Assembly: GCA_003279565.1 (NCBI GenBank)
Contig: QCHN01000004.1
Span: 62,001-126,000 of the forward strand
Direction: 5' to 3'
DNA: 64,000 nucleotides
Source: Prochlorococcus sp. AG-402-C09
GTDB lineage: Bacteria; Cyanobacteriota; Cyanobacteriia; PCC-6307; Cyanobiaceae
Both the position numbers and the translations under genes were made by a program. Shown piece after piece: positions 45,424 to 56,394 of this stretch. Position 1 is the stretch's first letter; each line of letters opens with the position of its first letter. The notes under the pieces were generated by a model. That model was not told the DNA's origin. It saw nothing but the letters and a program-made list of their open reading frames with translations, and did not search any database.

Positions 45424-46152
45424 ATGAATTTTTTGACTATTGCGGGCGTAGGCCCAGGAGATCCCTCTTTGTTAACTCTTGCGGCAGTTGATGCAATTCG
45501 AGAGTCAACAGTTGTTTCTTATCCTGTCTCTACGAGAGGAGGAAAAAGTCTTGCTCAAAAAATTGCTTCCAAATGGATAACCAAAGATAAAAAAACAATT
45601 CCTTTACATTTTCCAATGGTTGACGACCAGAGCTCTTTAAAAAGTGCATGGAGATTTGCTGGGAATGAATTAATGAGGATGGTGGAGCAAGGCGAAAGAG
45701 TTGTTTTCCTTGCTCAAGGAGATATCTCGCTTTTCTCGACAGGCTCTTATCTTTTAAAGGTGTTTGAAAAATATCATCCAGATTGTCTCATTAAATTAAT
45801 TCCAGGAGTTACATCTTTTTCTGCAGCTGCCGCGAAAATCAAACTGCCACTTACTTATCAGGAGGAACAATTGCTCGTTGTACCTGTTCCAGATTCGAAA
45901 AACGAGTTAAAGATTATTTTGACCGATGCAGCTTTGATGAAAAGGATAGTTGTATTGCTCAAACTTGGAAAAAAATGGGAATGGGTCAAACCTTTGCTTG
46001 AAGAACTCGATCTAATAGAAAGCTCTATTTTTGCTGAAAAAATAGGATTTTCAGATCAACAAATTGTTAGGGCATCTGAAATGGACTCAGGTACTAGGCC
46101 ATATTTTTCTTTGCTATTGATTCGACAAAGTTGGCCTTTGACAATGCCCTAA
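45424..46152 (+). CDS. cobI: precorrin-2 C20-methyltransferase
   Basis: IAGVGPGDPSLLTLAAVDAIRES...LAQGDISLFSTGSYLL...LIPGVTSFSAAAA. Confidence 0.92.
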   Translation: MNFLTIAGVGPGDPSLLTLAAVDAIRESTVVSYPVSTRGGKSLAQKIASKWITKDKKTIPLHFPMVDDQSSLKSAWRFAGNELMRMVEQGERVVFLAQGDISLFSTGSYLLKVFEKYHPDCLIKLIPGVTSFSAAAAKIKLPLTYQEEQLLVVPVPDSKNELKIILTDAALMKRIVVLLKLGKKWEWVKPLLEELDLIESSIFAEKIGFSDQQIVRASEMDSGTRPYFSLLLIRQSWPLTMP

Positions 46153-46158
46153 AACTTT

Positions 46159-47151
46159 TTAGTTGAATTTAAGAAGTTCGTCTTCGAGGAGTTTTATTGC
46201 TTCATTTGGAGTGCTTGCTCTAACTAATTTTTGCCGAAGAGCAGCGGCGCCTTGAAAACCTCTACAAGTCCAATTCATATGTTTCCTAGCAATCAAAAGT
46301 CCATGATTGCCTTTCTTTAAAACAAGTAATTTGAGATGTTCTAAACATAAGCTGACTTTCATCTTTGCATCGGGTGGTCTAAAAGCTTTTTGATTTTTAA
46401 TTTCTGCATCAATTTGCCCAACCAGCCACGGAGCTCCCATGCTTGCCCTCCCTATCATTACTCCGTCGGCATTGGTAATTTTCAAGCATTCAATGGCATC
46501 TCGAGAGCTTTTAATATCACCATTAGCTATGACAGGTATATCTAATGATTTTTTGATTTTCGAAATAGCTTCCCAATTTGCATTCCCAGAGAAGCCTTGC
46601 TTTCTCGTGCGCCCATGAACAGTTATTAGTTGTGCCCCAGAGTCCTGCAGCCCTAAAGCAAAAGTTACTGGATCACTAGTGGTTTCATCCCAACCTAATC
46701 TTATTTTTACGGTTAATGGAATTGATATGGCCTTTGAAACCTCCTTGACGATTAATTGAGCAAGTTCTGGTTCTTTCAATAGAGCACTTCCTCCTCCTTT
46801 TCTGGCAATTTTTTTTACTGGGCAACCCATATTTATATCTATAAGAAATGCACCAGATGATTCGGCTTTGATGGCAGCATCTATCATTGAATCTGGCCGA
46901 TGGTCAAATAGTTGAACACCAACAGGTCCACTCTCCTCTGAAAGCTCAATTACTTTCTCTTCCCCATGACCTAGTTCAAGACTTTTAGCATTCACCATTT
47001 CTGTGAAAAGTAAAGCTTTTGGAGACCATCTACGAACAAAATTTCTAAAAATTTGATCGCTTACACCTGCAAGTGGGGATTGAAGAACTGGACAGTTTAA
47101 TAATCTAGAAGTCCCATTCCCTGATAAGAAAATTGGAGATAAAACTTTCAT
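46159..47151 (-). CDS. dus: tRNA-dihydrouridine synthase
   Basis: QSPLAGVSDQIFRNFVRRW...DINMGCPVKKIARKGGGSALL...GVMIGRASMGAPW. Confidence 0.95.
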   Translation of the reverse strand: MKVLSPIFLSGNGTSRLLNCPVLQSPLAGVSDQIFRNFVRRWSPKALLFTEMVNAKSLELGHGEEKVIELSEESGPVGVQLFDHRPDSMIDAAIKAESSGAFLIDINMGCPVKKIARKGGGSALLKEPELAQLIVKEVSKAISIPLTVKIRLGWDETTSDPVTFALGLQDSGAQLITVHGRTRKQGFSGNANWEAISKIKKSLDIPVIANGDIKSSRDAIECLKITNADGVMIGRASMGAPWLVGQIDAEIKNQKAFRPPDAKMKVSLCLEHLKLLVLKKGNHGLLIARKHMNWTCRGFQGAAALRQKLVRASTPNEAIKLLEDELLKFN

Positions 47152-47475
47152 TTTTAAAGTAGTATTGGATTTTTCTCAGTCATTACAAAAAAACAAAGTG
47201 TGATTTGTTTCGCTGTTTTCAGAAAATAAACACAAAATACTTAATGAGGCTTGTAAGGAAATTGGGACTTGCAGAGAAACTATCAAAACCAGAAAGATTG
47301 TTATTAAAGATGGTTTGGTAGTTAATGAATCCTTTTTTTTTGTTAATCTTTTTAGGGAAGTTTGATTTCTAAATTTCATTTTGGAATCGAACTCTTTGCT
47401 TATACTTGCAGTATGAAGAATTAATCTTGATTTTGACCTATAAAGGTTAAATAATCTTATGAAAGGTAGAGAATT

Positions 47476-48840
47476 TTGCCGCTACCAATAGTCGCAATAA
47501 TTGGACGCCCAAATGTTGGGAAATCTACATTGGTGAATCGCTTATGTCAGAGCAGAGAAGCCATTGTTCATGATGAGCCAGGTGTAACTAGAGATCGAAC
47601 TTATCAAGATGGATTTTGGAGAGATAGAGATTTTAAAGTTGTAGATACAGGTGGTTTGGTCTTTGATGACGATACTGAGTTCCTCCCTGAGATAAGAGAG
47701 CAAGCCAATCTTGCGCTTGAAGAAGCCGTCGTTGCATTAGTAATTGTTGATGGGCAGGAGGGGGTTACTACAGCTGATGAATCGATTGCTGAATTTTTGA
47801 GATCTCATTCTTGTAAAACACTCGTTGTGGTTAACAAATGTGAATCTCCCGAACAAGGGTTAGCAATGGCCGCTGAATTTTGGAAGCTTGGGCTAGGTGA
47901 GCCCTATCCAGTTTCTGCCATACATGGTGTGGGAACTGGTGATCTACTTGATCATGTGGTTACGTTGTTCCCTTCTAAAGATTTAGATGAAGTAAGTGAT
48001 TCTCCTATTCAATTGGCAATTATTGGTCGACCAAATGTAGGCAAGTCAAGCCTTCTTAATTCTATTTGTGGAGAGACAAGAGCGATTGTTAGTTCGATTA
48101 GAGGCACGACTCGAGATACGATTGATACTCGAATCACTCATCAGGGTAAGCAATGGAAATTAGTTGATACAGCGGGAATACGTAGACGTAGAAGTGTTAA
48201 TTATGGTCCAGAGTTCTTTGGGATTAATCGGAGTTTTAAGGCGATAGAAAGAAGTGATGTTTGTGTATTGGTTATAGATGCTTTGGATGGCGTCACAGAA
48301 CAAGATCAAAGGCTCGCAGGTAGAATTGAGCAGGAAGGAAGGGCTTGTTTGATTGTCGTAAATAAATGGGATGCTGTCGAAAAAGATAGTCATACAATGT
48401 CAGCAATGGAAAAAGAGATTCGCTCAAAACTATATTTTCTCGATTGGGCCGAGATGATTTTTACATCTGCGCTTACGGGGCAGAGAGTTGAGGGCATTTT
48501 TGCCTTAGCTACTTTGGCAGTTGATCAGAATCGAAGAAGGGTTAGTACATCAGTTGTTAATGAGGTTCTAACTGAGGCTTTGAAATGGAGAAGTCCTCCC
48601 ACCACGAGAGGCGGAAAACAGGGGCGTCTTTATTACGGTACTCAAGTAGCCATTAATCCTCCAAGCTTTACTCTTTTTGTGAATGAAGCTAAATTGTTTG
48701 GGGAAACTTATCGAAGATATATTGAGAGACAAGTTAGAGAGGGTCTTGGGTTTGAAGGGACTCCTATAAAATTATTTTGGAGAGGTAAGCAGCAACGTGA
48801 TGTCGAAAAAGACTTGGCACGCCAACAGAAAGGGGGCTGA
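47476..48840 (+). CDS. der: ribosome-associated GTPase Der
   Basis: Two GTPase domains: [16 protein letters not shown] and [19 protein letters not shown] start. Confidence 0.98.
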   Translation: MPLPIVAIIGRPNVGKSTLVNRLCQSREAIVHDEPGVTRDRTYQDGFWRDRDFKVVDTGGLVFDDDTEFLPEIREQANLALEEAVVALVIVDGQEGVTTADESIAEFLRSHSCKTLVVVNKCESPEQGLAMAAEFWKLGLGEPYPVSAIHGVGTGDLLDHVVTLFPSKDLDEVSDSPIQLAIIGRPNVGKSSLLNSICGETRAIVSSIRGTTRDTIDTRITHQGKQWKLVDTAGIRRRRSVNYGPEFFGINRSFKAIERSDVCVLVIDALDGVTEQDQRLAGRIEQEGRACLIVVNKWDAVEKDSHTMSAMEKEIRSKLYFLDWAEMIFTSALTGQRVEGIFALATLAVDQNRRRVSTSVVNEVLTEALKWRSPPTTRGGKQGRLYYGTQVAINPPSFTLFVNEAKLFGETYRRYIERQVREGLGFEGTPIKLFWRGKQQRDVEKDLARQQKGG

Positions 48841-48855
48841 AATTAGTAATTATTT

Positions 48856-49740
48856 ATGGATTGGCTAAAAAAGATTCCAATTGGTCAATATGTCTCGGGC
48901 AATTCTAGTTGGCTTCGTTGTATTGATCCTCGAATCAAACTCTCTTGGATCTTTTTGTTTGTGTTATCTCCAATTTTAGCTAACTCTATCTGGAGGATTT
49001 CAATTGCTTGTTCTCTTTTACTAATTACATTTCTGAGTTTGCTACCTCCACGTATTTGGTGGAGGTCTCTAGTTTTTTTATTGGCTATCTCTTTTATTAT
49101 CGGATTATTGTCGATTGGTTTACCTGCGAGTGAAACATCGAGTGAATTGACCATAAGAGCACCTAATGAAATACCAGGAACAATTGTTTTGACTCGATCA
49201 TGGGAGATTTTCAGACTTGGACCATTAATCGTCGATCGGCGCTCTGCAGAATTAGGTATTAAAACTTCGACTCTTATTTTTACTGTTATTCACAGTGTGA
49301 ATTTGATGTTAATTACTACACCTCCTGAAGATCTTGTATGGGCAATAAAGTGGTTTTTTGCACCTTTAACTTTATTAGGAGTTCCTATGGAGAAATTGTC
49401 ATTTCAACTCCTTTTGGCTTTACGATTTTTACCTTTAGTTCAAGAAGAACTCCAAAACCTTTTTCGTTCAATTGGTGTGAGAGCAATTGAATTTAGAAAA
49501 TTGGGGTTTAAAAGTTCATTAGGTTTGTTTGTGACTCTGGGCGAAAGACTTTTGTCAAATATTTTGATCAGAGCAGAACAAGGAGCTGGTTCTCTAATGT
49601 TACGAGACGGGCTTTGGCTATCATCTCAACAATTACGACCTGGCATTGTTGTTAATCCTAGATATTTGTGGATTAATTTAGGTTCGATTTTTTTGCTTTT
49701 GATAGCCATTGTCTTGCGTTGTCTGTATGGTAAATCTTAA
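48856..49740 (+). CDS. energy-coupling factor transporter transmembrane protein (CbiQ/EcfT)
   Basis: GQYVSGNSSWLRCIDPRIKLSWIFLFV...ALRFLPLVQEE...IRAEQGAGSLMLRDG. Confidence 0.92.
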   Translation: MDWLKKIPIGQYVSGNSSWLRCIDPRIKLSWIFLFVLSPILANSIWRISIACSLLLITFLSLLPPRIWWRSLVFLLAISFIIGLLSIGLPASETSSELTIRAPNEIPGTIVLTRSWEIFRLGPLIVDRRSAELGIKTSTLIFTVIHSVNLMLITTPPEDLVWAIKWFFAPLTLLGVPMEKLSFQLLLALRFLPLVQEELQNLFRSIGVRAIEFRKLGFKSSLGLFVTLGERLLSNILIRAEQGAGSLMLRDGLWLSSQQLRPGIVVNPRYLWINLGSIFLLLIAIVLRCLYGKS

Positions 49741-49758
49741 TTAAAAAAGAATTGAAAT

Positions 49759-50025
49759 TTGAACGCTGAACGCTATCTAAATCATCCAACTTTTGGAATG
49801 CTATATCTAGTGTCACCAGCCAGTAATGGTAGAGATGTATATGCAACTTTGTATGCACAGAAAATATTTTTTTTAGTTACTTTGCAACCACGGGGAGCAG
49901 CTTTTGAGGTGATTCCATATATGGATGCTCGTCATTATTCAGAAATGCATTTGTCTAAATGTAAGAGAGAAAAATCCTCCGATATAGACCTTTGGCAGGA
50001 ATTATTTAATCAGACTTTTATGTAA
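49759..50025 (+). CDS. pipX: NtcA coactivator PipX
   Basis: NAERYLNHPTFGMLYLVSPAS...GRDVYATLYAQKIFFLVT; followed by the YggS gene. Confidence 0.93.
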   Translation: MNAERYLNHPTFGMLYLVSPASNGRDVYATLYAQKIFFLVTLQPRGAAFEVIPYMDARHYSEMHLSKCKREKSSDIDLWQELFNQTFM

Positions 50026-50027
50026 CT

Positions 50028-50684
50028 TTGGTTGATTTGATGTTAATCGGCTCTTCTGAATTTAAGTTAATAAAAGATTCCTTACCTTTAGGGGTTCGCT
50101 TACTTGCTGTAAGCAAGGGACATTCTCAAGAATCCATTCGTAAACTTTCTGGTTTTGGACAGTTGGATTTTGGAGAAAGTCGTTTACAAGAGGCTGTTCC
50201 AAAAAAAAATGACCTGAATGATTTGAAGCAACTCCGATGGCATTTCGTCGGTTCATTGCAAAAAAATAAAGTTAGAGGAGTTGTTAAAGAATTTGACTTC
50301 ATTCATTCTGCTGATTCTTTGCCGTTGCTTGAAAGAATTTCTAGAATTTCACAAGAAGAGCAAAAAACTCCGAATATATTTTTACAAGTAAAGTTTAGGG
50401 ATGATCCGAAAAAGGGTGGGTTTTTAAAACAAGATCTGTTGAACAGTTGGCCCAACATTATTTCTTTGAAAAATATTAATTTGATTGGTTTAATGACAAT
50501 TCCACCAATTGCTTTTAATGCCCGTCAAAGAAAAGATTTATTTTGTGAATGTAGAAATCTTGCAAATCATTTGGAGTTAAAGGAGTGCTCAATGGGGATG
50601 AGCAACGATTGGCAAGAGGCAATTGAGGTTGGAGCTACTTGGATTCGTTTAGGATCTCTTTTGTTTGGTAAACGTCAGACTTAG
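50028..50684 (+). CDS. YggS/PLPBP family PLP-binding protein (PipY)
   Basis: LLAVSKGHSQESIRKL...FGESRLQEAVPK...WHFVGSLQKNKV...SMGMSNDWQEAIEVGATWIRLGS. Confidence 0.94.
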   Translation: MVDLMLIGSSEFKLIKDSLPLGVRLLAVSKGHSQESIRKLSGFGQLDFGESRLQEAVPKKNDLNDLKQLRWHFVGSLQKNKVRGVVKEFDFIHSADSLPLLERISRISQEEQKTPNIFLQVKFRDDPKKGGFLKQDLLNSWPNIISLKNINLIGLMTIPPIAFNARQRKDLFCECRNLANHLELKECSMGMSNDWQEAIEVGATWIRLGSLLFGKRQT

Positions 50685-50840
50685 AGAAATTGTTGAAGAT
50701 ATGAAAAAACTAATAAAAAAGCTTGCCCCATAAGATAAGGAACGTTATTTAAGTATATGGTTCATCTTTCATGTTTTTGAAGATGTATCGAATGTTGGCT
50801 TATCCAACTTTTTAACAAATCATCCCGAGAGGATTAACTG

Positions 50841-51419
50841 GTGTCGCTTATTTCCCGTCTTCGTGCTGTCGTCGCTGGTGATGACTTTTTAGATAGTGAT
50901 TTTGATGAGCTCGATTACGAAACAAGTGAAGACTTTGAGAATTTCAATAGAGGTAACAAAGGAGGAAGTGGGGAGATGACAACCATCTCAAAGACCAACC
51001 CTTTTGATGGAAGGAGTGGTTTTACTTCTTCGAATGTCATTGGCATGCCTGGGATTTCGTCAAATGATTCTGAAGTTAGTTTAATGGAGCCTCGTAGTTT
51101 TGATGAAATGCCGAGAGTGATCCAAGCTTTGCGGGAGCGTAAAACAGTTATTTTAAATCTCACAATGATGGAGCCTGATCAGGCTCAAAGAGCAGTTGAT
51201 TTTGTTGCAGGTGGAACGTTTGCTATTGATGGGCATCAAGAAAGAGTGGGAGAAAGTATTTTCCTTTTTGCACCTTCTTGCGTAACGGTCACTAATTCAT
51301 TCCAAGAGGAAGCCTCCCCTTCAAGTATGAGTAATAAAGGTAATGAATTGATTTCGAAGGAAACCTCTCCTGCCCCAGAGCCTGCTTGGGGGGATACAAC
51401 TGTAGCGACAGCTCTTTGA
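50841..51419 (+). CDS. sepF: cell division protein SepF
   Basis: [64 protein letters not shown]. Confidence 0.96.
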   Translation: MSLISRLRAVVAGDDFLDSDFDELDYETSEDFENFNRGNKGGSGEMTTISKTNPFDGRSGFTSSNVIGMPGISSNDSEVSLMEPRSFDEMPRVIQALRERKTVILNLTMMEPDQAQRAVDFVAGGTFAIDGHQERVGESIFLFAPSCVTVTNSFQEEASPSSMSNKGNELISKETSPAPEPAWGDTTVATAL

Positions 51420-51432
51420 ATGATTAAATAGA

Positions 51433-52275
51433 TTGGAAATTTCTATTGGTATAATTGGCCTTGGCAGTATGGCTAAAGCTATCGTTTCACCTCTTTTGGA
51501 AAGAGGTGAATACCAACCTCAACATGTTTTAGGAATTGTTGGTAGTAGCTCAAGTATTGCACCCGCATTGAATGATCTTCCAAAGGAAGTAAAAGTCGTA
51601 TCCAGTGAAGATTCTTTGTCTAGAGAAGTATGGAAGGCACCTTTGAAAATATTGGCTGTAAAACCTCAACAATTCAGTAAAATCAGAGAATCTGTCTCGT
51701 CAATACAATCGACAGATCACTTTTCTAAACCATTATTAATTTCAGTTTTAGCTGGAATAACATTGAAAAGTCTTAAGAAAGCTTTCCCTGGGCACACATG
51801 TGTAAGAGCAGTCCCAAACACCCCTTCTCTCGTCGGTCAAGGGCTTACTGGTCTAGCCTGGGAGGATGATATAACTATGGATCAAAAGAAAGTAGTTAGA
51901 AAGATTTTTGAACCTATTAGTGAAATTTACGAGTTAGAGGAACAAAAGCTTGATTCCTTTTTGGCTTTAACTTCTTCGGGGCCTGCATATATAGCTTTAG
52001 TGGTTGAAGCAATGGCTGATGGGGCTGTAGCTGCAGGATTACCACGACACTTATCCAATAAATTAGCTCACAAAACCCTTTCAGGCACTGCATCTCTATT
52101 AAGAGAAAAGAGCTTGCATCCTGCTGAACTTAAAGATATGGTTGCCTCTCCCGCAGGCACTACAATCAGTGCTCTTCGGCACCTTGAACTTGCGGGCTTG
52201 AGATCCGCCTTAATTGAAGCAGTTGTTTTGGCAGCTCAGAAGAGTCGTCAATTGGCTGAAGAGGTTTCGAGTTAG
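51433..52275 (+). CDS. proC: pyrroline-5-carboxylate reductase
   Basis: IGIIGLGSMAKAIVSPLLERG...VRAVPNTPSLVGQG...GSGPAYIALVVEAMADGAVAAGLPR; gene is TTG-started. Confidence 0.95.
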   Translation: MEISIGIIGLGSMAKAIVSPLLERGEYQPQHVLGIVGSSSSIAPALNDLPKEVKVVSSEDSLSREVWKAPLKILAVKPQQFSKIRESVSSIQSTDHFSKPLLISVLAGITLKSLKKAFPGHTCVRAVPNTPSLVGQGLTGLAWEDDITMDQKKVVRKIFEPISEIYELEEQKLDSFLALTSSGPAYIALVVEAMADGAVAAGLPRHLSNKLAHKTLSGTASLLREKSLHPAELKDMVASPAGTTISALRHLELAGLRSALIEAVVLAAQKSRQLAEEVSS

Positions 52276-53440
52276 ATGACCTAAGAACGCTTGCATAAAG
52301 ATTTTCAAGTGAGTCAATATTTTGTTGAAGTGTATATTTTTCTTCTACTCTCAAGCGAGCACGTCTACCTAATTCGTGGGTCAGTACTGGTTGATCGCGC
52401 AAAACAGGTAAAAGTGTCCTTAATTGAGAAGTAACCCCCTCAGTGTTAAGTATTATTCCTGCTCCATTTTTAAGCACTTCTCCGTCTGCCCCAGCATCTG
52501 TGGCGACGCATGCTGTTCCAGTTGCCATGGCCTCGAGCAAGGCGATAGATAGTCCCTCTACAAGACTTGGAAGCAAAAAAACCTCAGCTATTTGAAGAAG
52601 AGCGACTCTTTTATTTTGATCGGCTTCGTATCCCCACCAAACCACATTATCTTCTTTATTGAAGATTGAATGATTTTCGAGTGTTGGTCTTAGTGGCCCA
52701 TCACCTACTATTACTAGTCGACATCCTTTTGGCTGGATAAATCGCCATGCTCGAAGTAAAGCTTCAACATTTTTTTCAGAAGCTATTCTACCCATGTATA
52801 TAAATATTCTCTCAGAACCGAGCTTCTCTCTTATTTCAAGTTGAAGCTGATTTTGTGAATTACTTGGTTTAAGGGGATTCCATTTCTTTATATCAATGCC
52901 ATTAGGGATTACTTCGAGTCGCTTCTCTTTTACTCCTAGTTTTGCGAGAACTTCTGCTTGCAGATCTGAAAAAACAATTACTTTGTCATACTTAGCTAAT
53001 GATGGAGCATAAAGTTGGTAGGTAAGTTGCTGTGTATTGGCAGTAAGATTTCTGAGTTTTGAATCGAAAGCTGGGTGAAAAGTTGCGATTAAGGGTAAAT
53101 CAAGTTGATGACAAAGCTCAGGTAGTCGAAAATCTAATGGAGAAAGAGTCAGACTTGCATGGACTAAATCAGGTTTAAGTCTTGAGAGAGATTCTCTAAG
53201 CTCTCTTTGAGCATTTAAAGAAGGGATTGTGTAAACCTGAGATTTAATTAAATAAGGAAGACTTACATCAGGATCATTTGCTAGTAGGGAAGTTTTGTTA
53301 TTCCCATCTCTCATTGGGTTATCAAAGTGAATAAAACTTGTTTGATGTCCTCTTTCTCTAAGCTCTTCAGTTGTGGTAAGCCCGTAACAGACGTTCCCGC
53401 AAAAAGGTGTTTTTTTGCCTAGCCAGGCGATATGGGTCAA
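52166..53440 (-). CDS. glycosyltransferase, GT4 family
   Basis: FSDLQAEVLAKLGVKEKRLEVIPNGIDIKKWNP...FIYMGRIASEKNVEALLRAW...LLPSLVEGLSIALLEAMATGTACVATDAG. Confidence 0.9.
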   Translation of the reverse strand: MTHIAWLGKKTPFCGNVCYGLTTTEELRERGHQTSFIHFDNPMRDGNNKTSLLANDPDVSLPYLIKSQVYTIPSLNAQRELRESLSRLKPDLVHASLTLSPLDFRLPELCHQLDLPLIATFHPAFDSKLRNLTANTQQLTYQLYAPSLAKYDKVIVFSDLQAEVLAKLGVKEKRLEVIPNGIDIKKWNPLKPSNSQNQLQLEIREKLGSERIFIYMGRIASEKNVEALLRAWRFIQPKGCRLVIVGDGPLRPTLENHSIFNKEDNVVWWGYEADQNKRVALLQIAEVFLLPSLVEGLSIALLEAMATGTACVATDAGADGEVLKNGAGIILNTEGVTSQLRTLLPVLRDQPVLTHELGRRARLRVEEKYTLQQNIDSLENLYASVLRSSNSKPLQPIDDSSELPKQLLQLRRISSPQVQGAEEH

Positions 53441-53565
53441 ACTCTAAAAAAAACCGGTATTTCAAACTAGCAGCTATCCTAGAATTCTTCTCAAAACTAT
53501 TCTAATAGTTAAATAATTTATAAATAAAATTTTTTTAATTAATAACTCTTTTTAAATATACTTCC

Positions 53566-54366
53566 CTAATTAGTAATTATATCGTTACTAATTATTACCT
53601 CTCTCATCATTTGAAGAGATGTAATTCTTCTTTGTAAATGAGTTTCAATCCAGATTTCAACAATTTTTAGTAGTTTTAACCAGACATGTTTAGGGCCTAA
53701 TAATTTTCCGTCACTTTTAAAAGGTACTTTTTCTAGTAATAGTCTTTGTAGTAAAGCAAGTTCAGATGGATTAAGCTCAGTGCTAGCATTAGGCATTGTT
53801 CCAATAGCAAAACCTTCTTCAGGAATAAAGCTACACTTCCAGCTCCATTCTCCAATAGGAGGTGTCAGTTTGGATCCAGAATGACAGCAGTTTTGAAGTG
53901 GTAAGCAATATCCCCCTAGAGCTAATAAATGAATACAGGATTGAACGCTTATTGCTAAAGCCTCTAATGAATTAAATTGTGTTTTATGTAATTCATTTAA
54001 TCTATTTAAATGGATTAAAACTTGTTTAAGTAAATCTTTTTGAGGATCTTCATTGCCAACCATAATCATAATTAGCTCTGAAATCGCTTGCGCTGCTGAA
54101 AGTGTCTCGATGTTTTTCCCAAGGTTCCCATAACTTTTAATTATCTTTATTTGTGTAACTCGTCTAAGATCTTTTTTTCCGACTATGTGTAAATCTAAAA
54201 AATTAAAAGGTGATGTTGCTCCCAGCCTGCTTTTGGGTTTTCTTGCCCCTGGTATTGCAAGACGAGATATTCCATTTTCTTCGCTAAGTAGGGTTAAAAG
54301 CCTGTCATTTTCACCAAGAGGTCCAACTTTTAAAGACAGTCCTTTTATTCTTTGATTTAGATTCAT
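53566..54366 (-). CDS. recO: DNA repair protein RecO
   Basis: IKGLSLKVGPLGENDRLLTLLSEENGISRLAIPGARKPKSRLGATSPFNFLDL. Confidence 0.93.
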   Translation of the reverse strand: MNLNQRIKGLSLKVGPLGENDRLLTLLSEENGISRLAIPGARKPKSRLGATSPFNFLDLHIVGKKDLRRVTQIKIIKSYGNLGKNIETLSAAQAISELIMIMVGNEDPQKDLLKQVLIHLNRLNELHKTQFNSLEALAISVQSCIHLLALGGYCLPLQNCCHSGSKLTPPIGEWSWKCSFIPEEGFAIGTMPNASTELNPSELALLQRLLLEKVPFKSDGKLLGPKHVWLKLLKIVEIWIETHLQRRITSLQMMREVIISNDIITN

Positions 54367-55049
54367 TACTCCTTTTTCTTTTGTTCTTGGGAAATTTTAA
54401 ATCCAAAACTTGTTCCTATATATGTTGAACCTGCTTCAATAATTTCTATTGCTTGATCAAAAGTCTTAATACCTCCAACAGTTTTAATTGAGCAGCGATT
54501 TTTAACAATTTTAGAGACATTTTTAGTTTGATCCTTTGAGACAGATGGACCAAAACCATTACCTATTTGAATCCCAATTGCTCCCGCATCAATTAAAGCA
54601 TCTATTGCTATAGAAAGTTGTGATAAGTTTAAAAGTGTATTTGAATCAATTATTATTCTTACTGGAATACCAAGTTCACTTATTTGATTTATTTCCTCAG
54701 CAAATAGTTCTATCTTTCCTTCTTTTAATGCAAAATAGTTTGGAACTAGATCTAACTCTTCTGCTCCTTTCTCTATTGCATATTCGGCTTCTTTGAGTTT
54801 GTTAAAAGTTGGGATGAATCCAAAAGGGAATGCAATTACTGAGATTAATTTTGTAGTACTTTTACTACCTAAGCTTTCACGAGCAATTGGTAAATTGTAA
54901 AGACTCGTGCATAAACCTGCAAAGCCATTTTGCTTGGATGCATCACAAGCCTGAATAATCATTTCTTTGTTAAAATGAGGATTTAGGACTGCTTGATAAA
55001 TCACATTAGAAATATTGGCATGAGCTTCTTCAAAACTGTTTTTACTCAT
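54366..55049 (-). CDS. deoC: deoxyribose-phosphate aldolase
   Basis: VIAFPFGFIPTFNKLKEAEYAIEKGAEELDLVPN...KTVGGIKTFDQAIEIIEAGSTYIGTSFG. Confidence 0.93.
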   Translation of the reverse strand: MSKNSFEEAHANISNVIYQAVLNPHFNKEMIIQACDASKQNGFAGLCTSLYNLPIARESLGSKSTTKLISVIAFPFGFIPTFNKLKEAEYAIEKGAEELDLVPNYFALKEGKIELFAEEINQISELGIPVRIIIDSNTLLNLSQLSIAIDALIDAGAIGIQIGNGFGPSVSKDQTKNVSKIVKNRCSIKTVGGIKTFDQAIEIIEAGSTYIGTSFGFKISQEQKKKE

Positions 55050-55063
55050 TTGACTAGTCGTGT

Positions 55064-55648
55064 TTAAATTTTTTCTTGAATTACGCCATATCCTCCATGA
55101 TTTCTCTTGTATATGACTCGCAAAGCTGACCCTTCTTCCTCTCTAAATAAAAAGAAGTCATGATCAATTAAGTCTAATTGGACTCTTGCTTGCTCAATAG
55201 TCATAGGATCCATTTTAAAATATTTGCGTCTTACTCCTGGGCTAGGTAGATGCGGCTCTTTGCCTTCAATGAGAGAATTATCTGAGGAAGAAAAATTTTG
55301 AGTTTCTTCGATTTGGACTGATTTTGTTGATTGGTTATTATGAACATTATGACTGTTATGTCGCTCTTTATACTTACGTAATTGTCGTGCAAGTTTATTC
55401 GCTACGAGGTCAATGCTTGCATACAGATTTTCACTTCTTTCTTGGGCTCTTATCACTGTTCCGTTCGCAAAAACAGTTACCTCAGCTGTCTGTTGTGGTA
55501 CGCGAGGGTTTCGAGCAACTGATAGATGGACATCAGCTTCTTGCACCATTTCTTGGAAATTGTGAGTTGCTTTATCAATTTTTGTTTTGGTGTAATCACG
55601 AAGTGATGGAGTTAATTCAAGATTGCGTCCATGAATAAGAAGCTTCAT
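55064..55648 (-). CDS. lrtA: ribosome hibernation-promoting factor (LrtA/HPF)
   Basis: MKLLIHGRNLELTPSLRDYTKTKIDKATHNF...RRKYFKMDPMTIEQARVQLDLIDHDFFLFREEE. Confidence 0.95.
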   Translation of the reverse strand: MKLLIHGRNLELTPSLRDYTKTKIDKATHNFQEMVQEADVHLSVARNPRVPQQTAEVTVFANGTVIRAQERSENLYASIDLVANKLARQLRKYKERHNSHNVHNNQSTKSVQIEETQNFSSSDNSLIEGKEPHLPSPGVRRKYFKMDPMTIEQARVQLDLIDHDFFLFREEEGSALRVIYKRNHGGYGVIQEKI

Positions 55649-56353
55649 TCTGTTTCGCCTGAATCAGGGCCTAATATCAACTTAGAGGTAACCCCTCAAC
55701 TTGCACAATCTTCTTCCGCTTTTCTTTTTGAACCTAAAAATATTGTGCCATTTGAGACCGCTTTAGGTTGGCAGAAGATTTTTCAGAAAAGCCTTATTGA
55801 GGAACCGTTCTCACCACAAGCAGTATGGTTGCTTGAACATTTTTCTTGTTTCACAATAGGTCGAGGTAGCGACAAAAAAAATTTGTTATTCGAAGAAAAT
55901 AAATCTCCTTTACCCGTTTTTAGTATTGAGAGAGGAGGTGAAGTCACGCATCATATGCCTGGGCAAGTTGTTGGATACCTGGCTTTAAATCTAAGTCTTC
56001 ACAAAAAAGATTTATCTTGGTATTTGAGAGAACTGGAACAAGTTCTTATTGATGTTCTTTATTTGTTGGGAATAGAGGGGAAGAGAATAGATGGCTTAAC
56101 AGGAGTTTGGTGTGAAGATAAAAAGGTTGGTTCAATAGGAATTGGATGCAAGAGATGGGTGACTCAGCATGGTTTCTCACTAAATGTAGATTGTGATCTT
56201 ATTGGTTTTGAGAACATAGTCCCCTGTGGACTGGATAAAGTCAAATTAGGTAGATTAAGTGATTGGATACCTGGCATCAAAGTCTGTGACGTTAAGCCTC
56301 TTTTAAGGGAATCTGTGAAAAGACGTTTTAAATTGAACTGGAGAAACAGATAA
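55631..56353 (+). CDS. lipB: lipoyl(octanoyl) transferase
   Basis: VWLLEHFSCFTIGRGSD...IERGGEVTHHMPGQVVGYLALNL...VGSIGIGCKRWVTQHGFSLNVDCDL; true start may lie downstream. Confidence 0.93.
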   Translation: MNKKLHSVSPESGPNINLEVTPQLAQSSSAFLFEPKNIVPFETALGWQKIFQKSLIEEPFSPQAVWLLEHFSCFTIGRGSDKKNLLFEENKSPLPVFSIERGGEVTHHMPGQVVGYLALNLSLHKKDLSWYLRELEQVLIDVLYLLGIEGKRIDGLTGVWCEDKKVGSIGIGCKRWVTQHGFSLNVDCDLIGFENIVPCGLDKVKLGRLSDWIPGIKVCDVKPLLRESVKRRFKLNWRNR

Positions 56354-56394
56354 ATTGAACTTTAAGGAATAAAAAAATAAAAATTATTTTTTCT

